Shown here: positions 16,938 to 29,625 of the stretch, piece by piece
How the letters are laid out: the number at the start of each line of letters is the position of its first letter
How positions within the stretch are numbered: position 1 is the stretch's first letter
NCBI RefSeq assembly: GCF_029227915.1
Contig: NC_079887.1
Coordinates: forward strand, 20,397,650-20,457,649
Direction: 5' to 3'
Source of the DNA: Hydractinia symbiolongicarpus
Lineage: Eukaryota > Cnidaria > Hydrozoa > Anthoathecata > Hydractiniidae
DNA: 60,000 nucleotides
The notes under the pieces: model-generated
Told to the model about the DNA's origin: nothing
Database searches by the model: none
The model's input: the letters and a program-made list of their open reading frames with translations, nothing else
Program-made: the position numbers and the translations under genes

Positions 16938-17262
16938 CACCGTACGTTTTAAAATGGCTTCTTTTTCCGAACGCGTGGTCGCAGACTTCTCGTTTTTGCA
17001 CTATTACATTTAGCATAAATTAAATTCAAAAAGGTTCCCGTTTTTTTTTGTAACAACGTTGTTAAAAATATTTGTAATTTTATATAATCATTCAAAAAAA
17101 TGCATATTATTTTCTTTCTATCGTCATAATTCGCTAATCAGTAATTTATACAAAAAAATCCGGGAACCTTTTGAGCATAATTTATTCAGCTTTCCATTAC
17201 TGAAAATTTCAATGAGCCAATAGGAAGCTTTCGGAAAAAGAAACCACAAACGTAAAGGCATG
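16938..17262. mobile_element. Foldback MITE of about 325 bp
   Basis: The left arm (cgtacgttttaaaatggc, cttctttttccgaac, aaaaaggttcccg) is mirrored in the right arm (cgggaaccttttgagc, ttcggaaaaagaaacc, acaaacgtaaag). It is non-coding and lies within the broken transposase-like gene. Confidence 0.65.
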
Positions 17263-17340
17263 TATGCAAAAATTTACTAACAAGATATTTGTTTTTAAAG
17301 ATTTTCATAGGTGTTATGAAAATGTGTGAACTGAGTATGC

Positions 17341-17672
<332 letters not shown>

Positions 17673-17689
17673 CATCACGAGAACATTCG

Positions 17690-18553
17690 TCCGAAAGCTG
17701 TATTAAGGTACAGGACACCTAACCTCTCCCATGTTTTGGTTATATTTAACTTGCATGGGTGCGCACTCTTCTCGCAGTATTCTCTGTGACGATGAAGGTC
17801 GGACTGACTTGTGGCCTGGTTAAAAATGGTCTACCGTCTTTCGTTCGAGTCTCAGTGTAATGCACCAGCCGAGCATAAGAGTGTCAGCATGAAGGAAAGG
17901 GGCCGATTTTAATGTTCTCTGTACCTCACATTCTTCCTAATAACACTGACCGCTTTTTGATCGCAGGCTTCATAAGCTTTGTGTTTTTGGTGCCTCTTAT
18001 TTAGTACATTCACTTAAAATATAAGAAAAATATATTGTAGATAAAATAAAATCAGGACCGACCGACCGACCGACCGGATCAGTGCTGAAACCCTCACCTC
18101 GGTGACGGCAAACATATTTTTAAGTCCAGCCAAACAAGAAATCACGGTTGGTTAAAAATCAAACATATAGAAAAAACTAGTCAAGAATAAAACCTATCGC
18201 GGACGTATATTTTGATTGAGATTTTTAAGATGTGAAGAGGTCGTTAAACTTCAGCAAATGTAAACTGACTAAAAAGAGAATACGGTGATCTTTTTTTTAA
18301 TTGCTTTTGATTTAAATTGTTATTAAAGCAATAAAAATTATATAGCATTTCAGTAAAACAATTGCATCGTGACGAACACGATTTTATTTTTTATGTGATC
18401 GTTAAACTCATGATGCATCGTAACACGGTAGATCGTGTCTCCCACGATGGCATTATTTCACCTTTGAGCACAAAGATCGTGGATCGTGGGTGTCGCGCAT
18501 GATACACGATACACGATACACGATGTTAGGCTTCCTAATAGCGGTACTGTATG
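17690..18553. mobile_element. TIR element, relative of the AGGACACCTAAC family
   Basis: The left side carries 'acaggacacctaacc' (about 17711); the right end reads 'cacgatgttaggcttcctaatagcggtactg' in reverse orientation before TA at 18552. The right end resembles the termini of the element at 24664-26040. The interior holds an ACCG run (about 18057-18075) and a tandem ACACGAT string near 18506-18521. The left terminus is unclear next to the (AT)n tract. Confidence 0.5.
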
Positions 18554-20000
18554 TCATTCGAAAGAGAATTTTTTTTCTGTATGTCATGAATTTTTTTGCA
18601 AAAAACCTAAAAAAAAAATTTGTTTTCTTTACAGTAACCTTAAAAGGTGTGAGGATTGTCCCGGAGAAGAAGCTTTGAGACACTTTCTTTACCCAACACT
18701 CCAGTGTGATTATGAAAACGAGGACATTGCCCGTGGAGAATGGACAACCACTGATAGAGCTGAAATAATCACATGCATTGTTACATTAGAAGAATTCGTC
18801 AATTTAGTTGTTTTAAGAATTGACAAACATACACCTTATTCTTTTATAGCTAAGGAACAATCTCGATACTTCAAGAAAATGAAGTTGCGGTTTTGGTTGA
18901 CTTTGCAGAAAACTATCAGTTTGTCATACAGGATCAAATAGAAAGATTTCATTGGAACTCCTCCCAGTGCTCTTTGCACCCTATTGTGATATATTCAAAA
19001 ATAAATCAAGTTATTCTCTCTGCTTTATTTCAGATGATCTATACCATGATGTTGATATGGTGTATAAGGTGATAAGAATTGCAAAAACATACTGAATCAA
19101 AGCTTGCATCTACAAGATTTTGGAATAGAATCTACTCACCTTGTGATGGCATTGGTTGTACAATTAAACGTTGACTGCAAGAACAAGCCTTCAAAGAGTA
19201 TCACAAGACCAAATCTTAATTGCCAAATTTTGCCAGGAGGAGGTTCAGGGTATCACAACTATTTTTATTCCAACTGAGGCAATTCAACAACAGCGAGAAC
19301 ATATGAAGCATCGTTACCAACATGCAAAAACAATTTCTGAAACAAGAACCTTTCACTACTTCGAAGCTATAACCAGCTACCAAATCAGTGCAAAAAGAGT
19401 TTGCATTGTACAGTAAAAGTTCATGTTGTAAGTTATATTGCAGTTCATGTTGGAAGTTAATTGCGTGCAAGTATATCGATGGTACTACATGGATTGAAAA
19501 TGTTCAAGATGTTGAGGAAAATGAGACAACAGTGAAATTTTTTAACCATAAGTTCACACAAAGACACACAAAAAATCTAGAACATTTTGCAGTCATGACA
19601 TTTATATTTTTAGCAGTTGATATGTAATAAACAGGTTCTCTTAACCTTTTCTCTGTTATTTTGACTTTAGAGAAACTCCAGTACTTTAAGACCAAAACAA
19701 TCAATTATTTAATAAAGAAACATCGAAATTCCTTGTGCCCACTTCCTAGTTGAATATTTCATAAAGCGGGAATACATTTTTTGTTTTTGCTATACAACAT
19801 ACTAAACATATGAAGATTATCTGGAGAGAATTTAAAGTTTGTATGATTTACGCTTTGCCAGATATCTACGGTCGAAGGATAGGCAAGAAAAACGTGACTG
19901 ATTTTCCCAACTTTGTGTTAAATTGACAATAACCAAAGATCTGTCCATTTTACATTAATTTTGACTTCATTTTCTGATTCCTAATCTCAAAACTATAGGG

Positions 20001-20612
20001 GTACCAAATTTCTGTCTTAGCTTCTAGAACATGCAGAAAACATGCCTTGATAAAGCTGAATTTCGACGCAATGTTCAATAGATAAAATATAAAAGAAACC
20101 GAAACTATCTAATTTTATGCAAGGTAAAAATCTAATTGAAAGTCGTTGTGAATTTCTTTTTCCATAAGGCCTTTGTACTTTGTGCTGTGAATGTCCTCTC
20201 AATTACTCAATTTATGGATAATTATCTTTTTTAAATTCTTGACAGCCGTCAAAGGATTTTGAAACGATCCTAAAGACTGCCAGATGCTTTGAAGACTTGT
20301 AATAGGTCTTAAACTTCAAGCATACAAGCTATAAAGCATTGGCAGTCTTTGGATCGTTTCAAAATCCTTTGACGGTGTCAAAGAATTAAAAAAAGATAAT
20401 TATCCATCAATTGAGTAATTGAGAGGACATTCACACGCAAAAGACAAAGGCTTATGGAAAAAGAAATTCACAACCGCTTTCAATTAGATTTTTACCTTGA
20501 TTAAAATAGATAGTTTCGGTTCTTTTATATTTTATTATTGAACATGGTGACACTTAAGCTTGATAAGGATGTTTTCTCGCCATGTTAGAAGATAACACAG
20601 AAATTTGGTAGC
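20001..20612. repeat. Long hairpin (foldback), arms about 290 nt
   Basis: Nearly the whole left arm is complementary to the right arm: for example 'taccaaatttctgt' (20002) with 'acagaaatttggta' (20597), 'gaatgtcctctcaattactc' with its complement near 20420, and 'cgtcaaaggattttgaaacg' with its complement near 20360. The loop is about 40 nt around 20306. By eye about nine bases in ten match. There is no coding frame. It could be a foldback transposon or a source of double-stranded RNA. Confidence 0.85.
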
Positions 20613-20820
20613 TCTGTATGGATGTTTTCTTATGATTTTAAGGTTTGTAAAGTTGTTTTTTTGTTATTATAGGACAAAATATAAGGTAAAAATTATTATT
20701 ATTATTATTATTAAAAGACTATATTATGTTAAATGTTTCACGTCATTAACATTATGTTACATGTTAGTATTTTAATGAACGTTATTGCTGTCTTGTTCCT
20801 CTGTTGTTATGTCTGTTAAC

Positions 20821-23800
20821 CAGGCCTATCAATAAGAGGCGCGCGATCGCTCCCGCGCACGCAAACACGCGCCTAATTCTGAAATATGAGGCCTCTGTGG
20901 AGTGATTTTCACTCGCCTAGATTGATTCCATGTTATGTAGCTGAGCGATAATATCCTAAATTCCTGAGATTGTATTTTCTATTTTAGATAGAGTAGTTCA
21001 TTTTACTAATCATAAACTGACCAACCATTCACGTTAGGTGCGAAGCGAAAACATATCGTTCCAGTAATGACCTTTAGATATTCCGTTTTGTGAATCTACT
21101 TTGTTACCAGACCCCGACATGCTGAAATCGGAATCGTACGAAGATACATCGACATGAAAAAGTTAGAAGTGGATGATGTTTATAGTCACATGGTCAAACG
21201 ATGTTTTTGTAACGTAACAATTATGATTGATTCTCTTTGTTTGTGAATGCAATATATTTCTTTTGTTTTCGTACTTTCAGTTATCAAATGTCGTTTTTTT
21301 TTATAGTTGTGTAACAAGACTTGTAATTTGTTTTGTTGATCACACCACGCGTATTTATGTGGAACCTGTTCTTGTAATAAACAAGAAAATGAGTAATGTA
21401 TTTCTTTTGTTTTACATAACACTCCATCTCCCTGTTTCTCCATTCATTCAAAAATAGTTTTGTTATGGGAACATCCCTGGGTGAGAGCGTTCGAAACGTT
21501 ATTCTAAAATAGAATAGAATACAGCAGGATCGTATGTTTTGAAAACTCGATTGCTATATTTATCTGAAATCATTATCGCGACATGTCTTCGTCAAAAAAA
21601 AAGTATCAAAGGGAACAAAATCCAATTATCTACTTTCATGAAATGGGGTATTGATGATATTATCGGACATAAAACTTTAGAAGAAAATGGAAATAGATTT
21701 TTTAACTTCGTTTGGTGCAAACTTTGTGCGAAAAACAAGCCTGCTATTCTTCAGCATCCGAATTGCAAGGGACCAGTGAAGGAAGCTGTCCTGACATATA
21801 TTAATGGGACAAGTTTCATAACAAAACACTCTGTTACGCGACATATTTCCGGTGAAGGTCATTCTCTCGCACTATCGTGTGAGAAAAGTACACCAAAGGA
21901 AGATCGATTACCATCAATCACATGTGTTAAGACGGGAGCTAGCGTTGACAAGGTTTGTTTCTACAAAATAGGGTTTTTCAAGTTTTATTTACTTTCACTC
22001 TAACACAATTACGTTCACTTCATATTTCATAGATCCAAACGACTATTGAATCAGCAAACGCAAAATCCGCGGCTGAGGCATATACGAAGCTTATCAAATG
22101 TGCGTATCACATGGCGATGGAACCGACAATGCCACACAAACACTTTGGTGTTTTGGTAAGTTGCCCTTATAAATATGTTTAAAGTTTTCGAAATAGGTAG
22201 AAACCATGTTCGAGTATTGTTTGAGTACGACCATTATTGTTTTATCTATATGACTTTTCAGGTTAAATGCTGCAAGGAGAATGGTGTGCGACTCATAGAG
22301 AGGAAAGAAGACGGTCGTTCTGGACGTGAGTTTGTTCATTGCATAGCTGAGGCTGTCAGGGAAAAATGTGCAGTTGTACTTGCAAGTGGTTATTTTATGT
22401 CGATTCTATCAGATGGTAGCCAAGCCAGAAAAACTGGAAGGGAAAAAGAACTTGCTTTAGTGAGAACTGAGAGGAGTGGTGTTCCAGTTTACGTGGTTGC
22501 GAGTTTGCTGGAAGTGGCTAGGTTCGGTGGGGGTGATGCTTGTTTGATTGTTGCCGGTATTGAAAGTATTTTCCGTGACGACAATAGTGCGCTTTTGATG
22601 GACCAAGAGAGCTTCACTAAAAAGGTTGTCAGTTGTACGGCGGACGGAGCCAGTGTTAACTTTGGTAAATACAAGGGTGTTTTGACGCAGATGAAGGATC
22701 AGGGGCAGCCATGGATGTTGATGATTCACTGTGCAAACCACCGCATAGAACTCGCAGTTAAGGAAGCATTCAATATAAACAAGCTGAACGAGGTTGATCA
22801 GTTCTACACAACAAATTTTTATCTCTTGCGAAATAGTGGCAAACTAAAATCTGAAGTTGCAGAATGTGCAAAGGCGTTAGGTATCACATACTATAACATA
22901 TCGAAGATCGCAGGAACAAGGTTTGTTGGGCATCGTAGGCGGGGATTTCAGAATATCCTTGAATCATGGCCAGCGTACATAACAGCATACGAAAATTACA
23001 TCGCGGACGATAAAGGGAGTAATGCTACTACGAAAGCGAAAGTTTCAGGCCTTCTTAAAAAGTTCAAATCCTATGAATTTTTGTTGACTATAGCAACTTA
23101 CCTCGATATGCTTGAAATGGTTGTTCCTGTCTCAAAAATATTTGAATCGAATGATCTTTTACCTTACTCAGTCAATTCGATTATCGACCAAACAACTTCT
23201 GAACTGAATGAAAATATTGACGAAATTGGGGGTGATTTGGAGTTTTTGGACAGTTATGTTGGACGTTACAGTGTTAGTACCAAAGCAGGTGATCAGAATT
23301 GGTTGAGTGGACCTTAGAGGGTCAATTCATTAAAGCTGGCGAAAAGCGGAAAAAAGATAAAACCTTCGTCACCGTAAAATTCCAAACTAATAAAATCAAT
23401 CAAGACCATGCCATTGATGTTGTTCGAGCTCTGAAAAAAAAGTTGTGCGAGTCACTGATTAAAGTTCTCAAGGAGCGCTTTTGTGATTATAAGAGGGACA
23501 AGGAATTGTATACATCAATGGGATTCATCGACATGGAATATTGGGAATCTGATAGAGATTACAGTAATCGGGAAATAATTCTTCTACATAATCACTTCGC
23601 CAAGCCCCTTGTGTATGCAGGATTCAACTTGAACCGATCATTGGTCGAATGAAAAAAGTTCAAAATACACGCAGCGACGTACTACAATAAAATGGCAGTA
23701 CGCGACATGTGGAAGTCGGTGTTGACATACAAAAGAGAATCATTTCCCAACGTGAGCCTTCTCGTCTCTTTGATTCTCAGCATATCCAGTGTTGAACGGT

Positions 23801-24431
23801 GCTTTAGTACTGTCACTTCCATTCTATCAGACCGGCGACTTTCAATGGCTCACGATACATTGGAGGATACTTTGATCATTTCTGGCAACGATAATCTGTG
23901 ATCACCTCAGGAGCGGGAAGAAATCATCGAAAGAGCGAGAGTGCTCTACATGGCAAAACACAGGCGGCTCAAGTTGAATACGTCAGAACCAAACCGTATC
24001 GATAATATAACTGATGATGATCGCTCAGATGATGATAGTTGTTCAAGTGACGAGAGCTGGGACAGTGAGGACGATCTCTATTTGTAAAACTATAATGAAA
24101 CACTTTCTATAAATAGTTATCTTCAAATATATATACGAACCTAAAAAAAAATAGAATTTTGTTATATTAATTAAGCACCACAAGTAGATAAAAAGAGATT
24201 AACATATATACATGATACAATTTTCGTAACGAATAAAGTCAAGATAAAGGCTTTCGAGTCTCCAGTGTTCAGGGGTTCACTGGTTAAATCGCCCCCGACT
24301 TCAGAAATTAATGTTTCTTTTCTCTTTTTGTCTTAATTTTGGAACTGTAAGATCGCTCGCGCGAACAGAATTTCCCCCTCTCAGCGCGCGCGTTTTGTCG
24401 CGCGGGAGCGTTTTTCTTATTGATAGGCCTG
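20821..24431 (+). mobile_element. hAT-type DNA transposon, 3.6 kb
   Basis: The ends are inverted: CAGGCCTATCAATAAG at 20821 and its complement ending at 24431, possibly extending outward to GTTA(A/C)C on each side. Just inside, both ends are strikingly G+C rich with GCGCGC runs and a CGCTCCCGCG block, unlike the AT-rich host. The interior encodes an hAT-like transposase on the plus strand. A clear 8-bp target duplication was not found in the immediate flanks. Confidence 0.8.
21583..24087 (+). pseudogene. hAT-family transposase, recently inactivated
   Basis: Likely exons are 21583-21952, 22033-22155 and 22262 onward, with GT-AG borders. The first ATG (21583) is out of frame with the rest and a run of nine A just after it suggests a slip. 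An N-terminal BED/TTF-like finger is visible (WCKLC, then HSVTRHISGEGH). The core has DGSQARKTGREKE, SCTADGASVNFG and MLMIHCANHRIELAVKEAF, typical of ZNF862-like hAT proteins. The C-terminal dimerisation region has SSVERCFSTVTSILSDRR. Inactivating changes: a frame shift near 23305, TGA at 23650 and TGA at 23899. The frame stays open afterwards to an acidic tail ending at 24087. The few lesions point to a young copy. Confidence 0.85.
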
Positions 24432-24663
24432 GGTAACGGCCCATTGTGTTACTCATAAAGTTCTTTTGTTTTTTGTATTATTAGTTTGTTGCGTTTTAAA
24501 TTTTTAGCATGTAGTGGATCCATGTGTGTGTTTTTACTTAGTATGTGTGTATTGTTTGCATGTGATGTTGTTTGGTGGTGGTTTAGTGAAAGTGGTTTAG
24601 TAAGATATTTTGTTTTGTTTTTATGTTTCTATATCTATTTTGTTCGTGCGTTCTTGTTTGCTA

Positions 24664-26040
24664 CAGTACTGGAATGAGGACACCTAACATCATGGATCGC
24701 GTATCATGCGCGTCACGCACGATTCACGATGCTGTCGCGATAGTAAAATTTTTTAGCATCGTGAAGGTCGCGAATAAAAGATGTTCGTGTGCTAAAACAA
24801 TAGAGACACGAAGGGTGATTAACTTTTTAAACATTTTTTTGTAATAATCCCTTAGCAGCTGCGGTAATTATAAAAAACAATAAGCCACACAAAAATCGTT
24901 AAAGTTCTGACGCTACTAAAAGCTCGAGATAACTATCGCGCACATGTAACATTACATTTAGGCGGTACTGTAAACTATAGTTTGTGAAACTTTTTTGCAC
25001 TTAAATATTAATTTTATTATAAGACTGCGCAAAAACATTAAAAGAACACTTAAATTTTTTTATTAAAATAAATTTTATGTTTTATTATTTTAAATGGGAA
25101 AATAATAACTTGCTGTATAAATTTCGAAACAGCCTTTGTATAACCTGCTGTATATCTTTCAAAACAATGCAGGTATATTCTGTAAAACTTTCGAAACAGC
25201 ACAAGAATAATTCTTGATGTAGAGCTTTCAAAACAACACACAAAAAACTTGCTGTATAACTTTTGAAAACAAGTTTTTTAACATGCAAGTATTTTTATCT
25301 TTTCACCTTGAGTACTAGTTACATTTTTCTAGTGAGACAAATTATTATTATTTTTCTTTCGCAACTAAAAAATATAAGTTGCGTGCGTTATGCGAAAATA
25401 CATAGCAAACGGTTGTCGTAACACCCTCCTCCGTTGTTATTTTTTTATTAATATTATTTTGTTGTTGTTCCGACCATACATTCTTATTTTTCCATGAACT
25501 TTCATAAACTCGGACATTCGCTAATTTAACATTCGCTAAAACAAGCAAAACATACATAGAAAAATATGCTTGTCGTAACACCCTCCTCCGTTGTTGTTTT
25601 TTATTTTTTTGTTGTTCCGACCATTTATACATTCTCGATAAAATTATTTTTATTTCGCCGACCGACAGACCGTAAACTACTATCTACTTCGCGCTTATAG
25701 AACAAGTAATTAAGTTGGAGTCACCTTATTTCTAAAATCCAACTTCTAATAAAAATACAAGATGCAAAAGAATTTTTAAATGTAAAAAAACAAAAACAAA
25801 GACGCAAGATTAGCTATACATATCTATTGTTTAATATTTTTAATTTTATTCACAATCCATTGCGACAATCACGATTAATAGTGACGATCGCGATAGCATG
25901 GTTATTTTTTTATACATCGAGACTATCGCGAAGCTCTTCGTTAACATATTTTCTATCGCCATGGTCACGATAGGATCGCGGATCGTTTATGTCGCGCATG
26001 ATACGCGCTCACGATGTTAGGTGTCCTGATTCCAGTACTG
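24664..26040. mobile_element. Non-autonomous TIR element, TA-flanked (1377 bp)
   Basis: It begins CAGTACTGGAATGAGGACAC and ends with the complement, flanked by TA on both sides (24662-24663, 26041-26042). Sub-terminal sequence is full of short ATCGCGA / ATCGTGA palindromic words. The interior, on the minus strand, holds four or more 'gttttgaaagttatacagc'-type units (25110-25270) and two copies of 'ggaggagggtgttacgacaa' (25418 and 25573, reverse orientation). No transposase. The reading frames here are low-complexity. Confidence 0.85.
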
Positions 26041-26309
26041 TATCTTTTATTATTTGCTCTTTTTGTATTTTTTCTAACTAAAGTTTTGTATTTTATTTAG
26101 CGTTTATTGATTAAAACCTATCGTTTGTGGCATTAATTCGTATCCGTTTGAACCTAACAAATAGTGTCGATTTGTGTGTGTGTGACACTAATATTAGTTC
26201 ATCAATTAAATCAAAAACCGACAGCAAAAAAATAAATTAACACTTGTTGTTTTAATTCGTTGTCATAAAGCTAGCTAAATTATAGATTTTAATCGTTTGT
26301 AAATGAAAA

Positions 26310-26460
26310 TGCAATAAAAAAAAAACATTTCTTTTGCTGCTTTTCGTTTACAAACTTTTAAAACGCGACAAAAAGCATTTCTATCACCGTTTTTCGTTCT
26401 TAAACTTTCAAAATGTAATCTAAAAAAGCATTTTTATCGCCACAGACAAATTTAACTTTT
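26310..26460 (-). repeat. Minisatellite-like repeat, two to three units
   Basis: Units of the type 'aaaaagcatttctatcacc' and 'gtttttcgttcttaaac' recur with a spacing of about 55-60 nt. They are the reverse complement of the larger array at 30280-30600. Confidence 0.6.
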
Positions 26461-27050
26461 CTAGATAAATGACATTCCGTAAAAATACAATCGCGTCCAT
26501 GATGAAAAAGTATACACCAAGCAAAAAAAACTACGAATATGCTTTTTTAACTTGATAAAACCCCTGAAACAAATTAACTTTAATGAAAAACTTTTTTGAA
26601 AAGAAAAAAATTAAATTTATCGGTGATTCGGTTTGACGTCATAACAATTATTTTGGAGGTGAAAAGTTTCCGTAATTTAGGTGAAGAGAGTGCAGAGCTA
26701 GACACATTTTGGAGTTGTAAGAACAATGTAAGAACAATGTTAGGAAGTTTAAGCACATATAATTTTATGGAGCAAAATCTAGATAAATCTAAGCATCATT
26801 TCTAGACAGATTTTTATTGTGGTTACCTTTCGTTAGCTAATTATTCTTCCATTTCCACACATTTTAGCATTCTTCCCCCTACGAACTAGGTTTGTTTTCA
26901 CCCTGCAAAATTTTAAAAAATGGTGGATGTAGCACAAATGTGATTCGTCAATTCAGCAAATTGTCAATCATCGCTTACAGCAACAAGGCTGAAAAATAAT
27001 CGTAGGACACACGATCCTTCGTGGAGATAATAATATTAGTGTGGTGCCCA
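26440..27050 (+). mobile_element. Fragment of a TIR element related to 32355-33675
   Basis: The segments 'cttttctagataaatgacat', 'aatacaatcgcgtccatga', 'agtatacaccaagcaaaaa' and later 'cttcgtggagataataatat' match consecutive text at 33450-33590, but here they are separated by about 450 bp of other sequence. This is a broken copy. Confidence 0.55.
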
Positions 27051-27079
27051 CTATAGAATGTTTGAATGTTTATTATATG

Positions 27080-27670
27080 GACAGTGATTTAATGTGGGCG
27101 AGTAAATATTACCATTGCCCTGGGGGTTAACCCACGTCATCATGTGAAGGGAATTGGGGAGATGACATACAATGTGGCGCCGTAGATTAGTGGTTATAGC
27201 TCTTGTACTTTGTGCGGGAGACCGGGGTTCGATTCCTCTTGACGGCGATTCAACATGGGCGAGTGAATGTTACCATAGCCCCGGGTTAACCCAAGCCATG
27301 TGAGGGAAATTGGGAAGATGGCACACTGTGTGGGCCGTTGGATGTTGCCGGGAGTTGTCTAGTAGAGCGCGGGCTCTAATTGGGTCTGCGTAGCTCAAAA
27401 TGAGCATTAAATACTCTAGGACTCTCCATCTACGCCATGGCCCCTCCTGGAAATAATAGACAGGGTATATCCCTCGATATTTGTGAGGCTAGCCATGCAA
27501 AATATGCACATCTATCTATCTATCTATCTGTGGTGGGCTGTATGTTGGACGTTGCAAGGAGACTGGTAGAAAGCGGCATAGCTCAAAATAAGCATTAAAT
27601 ACCCTGACTCCCCATAAATCTACAGCTGCCTTTGTACTCCTTTCTGGAAACAACGAACATCCTTGAAATT
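27080..27670 (+). mobile_element. tRNA-derived SINE, composite or dimeric
   Basis: The tRNA-like head is at 27178-27247: the ends pair (CGCCGT with ACGGCG), the A-box region is TAGATTAGTGGTTA and the B box is GGTTCGATTCC. A body unit around 'catgtgagggaaattggg' occurs before (about 27150) and after (about 27300) the head; a second body unit ('agcattaaatac') occurs near 27405 and 27590. A (TATC)n tract lies near 27510-27530. Part of the same body is found inside the element at 36543-38249 (about 37320-37400). Confidence 0.75.
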
Positions 27671-29557
27671 AACAAGACTATGTCCTTCCATTCGGTTTCG
27701 TCGTTGTCTGCACCATCGGTTCCGTTCCTGGGAGAACACAGCGTATAGCATTTAGTACTTCTCTCAATGTCCCGTTAAAACGTAGTAAATTTAGACAATT
27801 CCTTTGTTGTTAGTCGAGACAAGCAAGGATATTTTTCCAGGAATTGCGCTTTCTTGAAGTTGCAGCTACGAGAAATCCTAAACCTACCTGCGCTTCAAAG
27901 CAGAAGACAAACTTGATTCAGGTACTAGCAAATCAATATATAAAGGGTTGCGGAGCGGAAAAAGGGCCCTATGTTCGCAAGGGAAATATATACTCCATGA
28001 AAATATAGAGAGAACTTTTATCTGCTCCCATAGCTAGCTAGACAGTTTAGCTAGCTGGCTATAAATAAGATCTTAAAAAAGTTTTCCTTGAGTAAAATGC
28101 AATCAATAGAATCAATAGAGATTCTTTTTTAGTTTTTGTTAGCTATATGCGTGCTGACGCGGCCCTAGCCACTATTAGACTGCGAAAAGTAAGCCTTGGG
28201 AAAAGATTACTATGCATTTGTTTTCAGGAGCGCATAATCAGCAAACACTTTCGCAGTGGCTATCCTTACGCGACCGTACTTTAATATTTTTTTTCTATTC
28301 TTACTCACGTACTCACATACTTTATTATTATTTTTATTTTTTCTATATCTGCGATTTTCTATATCTATTCTTCGTACGTAAAATCTTTTCTTTCTCGTTT
28401 CATAAAAAAAAATTGTACTTAGCATGAAATAGAGATAGGGAAATGTATATTCTAGCGCAGTCGCGCACGCGTCCACGGCAACCCCAGGCAAGTCAACGAC
28501 AAGTACTGCCAAGTCATACAATGTAAAATAAGAGATCCAATATTTTAATCAGAATCCCCAAATAGTCACCGCACCCATGTGATCCACATTATTCAAGGAC
28601 CTAGTATTCACTACAGATGACGTCATCAATAAAAGGTCCAATATTTTATAGCACAATTCCTTAAAAATCAACGCATGCACTGTAAAGAAGGAAATTCCCT
28701 GAGGTAAATAACCGCAATAGTATTTACCATTATGAAATCCTCCGACTTTGTTAAAAATTGTATATAATAAAGAGAGAATGGAATCAAAAACCGTTAAACA
28801 ATTACGTGATATTGCAAAAGGTCCAGGTATGATGCTCATCTCTTCATCCGGGAATTGGGTTAATATATATTGTTATATAAAAAATAATTCTTAATTTAGG
28901 GTTCTCCCTTGTCAAAATGCCACCAAAAATGTGCAAAAAAGGAAGACAGAAAGGGTTTTATAATTATAGGTTTTATAATTAAAGGTTAACTGAGCAATGT
29001 TATGTGTACCCTCATAGAGCATTCTCGCTATTGGCCTGAATTGCAGTGTCTTTAAATTTGACAAATCGAACAAAGCATCGATAATTGAACCAAAGTATAG
29101 CGTAACGGACAACATTCTTTTTCAGGAGCTTTTTTCTTGTTGTACAAACAGTAAAAACACATCATTATTTTTCACAGTTTGAATATTTTATTCTCTGAGT
29201 TAAATTATGAAGAAATGTTTAAATTTTACAATAACAAATTTAAAGTTCCTCTCTGACGATGATGTTCTTAAAAATAGCTCATTCCCAGAGCATAGAGTAA
29301 ACAGGAAAATTTGGGATAACCAAGACTGAAGGAAATTGACTTATCAAGTGAAAAAAAGTGACACTTTCGTCAATTTTTTTTAAAAAATTTGATTTTCTCC
29401 CGCTGAATAGTAGAAAATAGAAAAAAATAATACACGCTTAAATGCCAAGTAGGCTCCGCTCGCTTCGCTTAGCTCCACAAATAGTTATATACATATCATA
29501 TACTTACTATAGCCTGGTTGTTGTTGATACAAGATAATTATGTTTTTCCTGCCACCT
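27671..29557. other. Intergenic spacer
   Basis: No recognisable gene. A 103-codon minus-strand frame (28521-28210) has no known motif and is low-complexity toward its end. Other frames are shorter. CpG-containing patches occur near 28160 and 28460. Confidence 0.4.
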
Positions 29558-29625
29558 GCCCTGTCCAGGATTTAAATCTAGGTGTCTCGTTTGCATGAGT
29601 GTCGTAGCAATTAGACCAACAAGGC
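29558..29625 (-). repeat. tRNA-like sequence (decayed tRNA or SINE head)
   Basis: On the minus strand the ends GCCTTGT and ACAGGGC can form seven pairs (one G-U), as in an acceptor stem. TGGTCTAATTGC resembles an A box and AGATTTAAATCC a degraded B box. The anticodon arm is poorly formed, so a working tRNA is unlikely. Confidence 0.55.

Noticed and set aside
24486-24677. Cys/Phe-rich 63-codon frame
   Set aside because: Low-complexity T-rich DNA beside a TIR element; no start context or homology.
25085-25288. Repetitive frame with recurring Cys-Phe-Glu-Ser words
   Set aside because: Encoded by the 'gttttgaaagttatacagc' repeat units within a non-autonomous element, and mirrored at 32726-32914.
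28210-28521. 103-codon minus-strand frame
   Set aside because: No recognised family, Lys/Asn-rich low-complexity middle, and no splice or promoter support.
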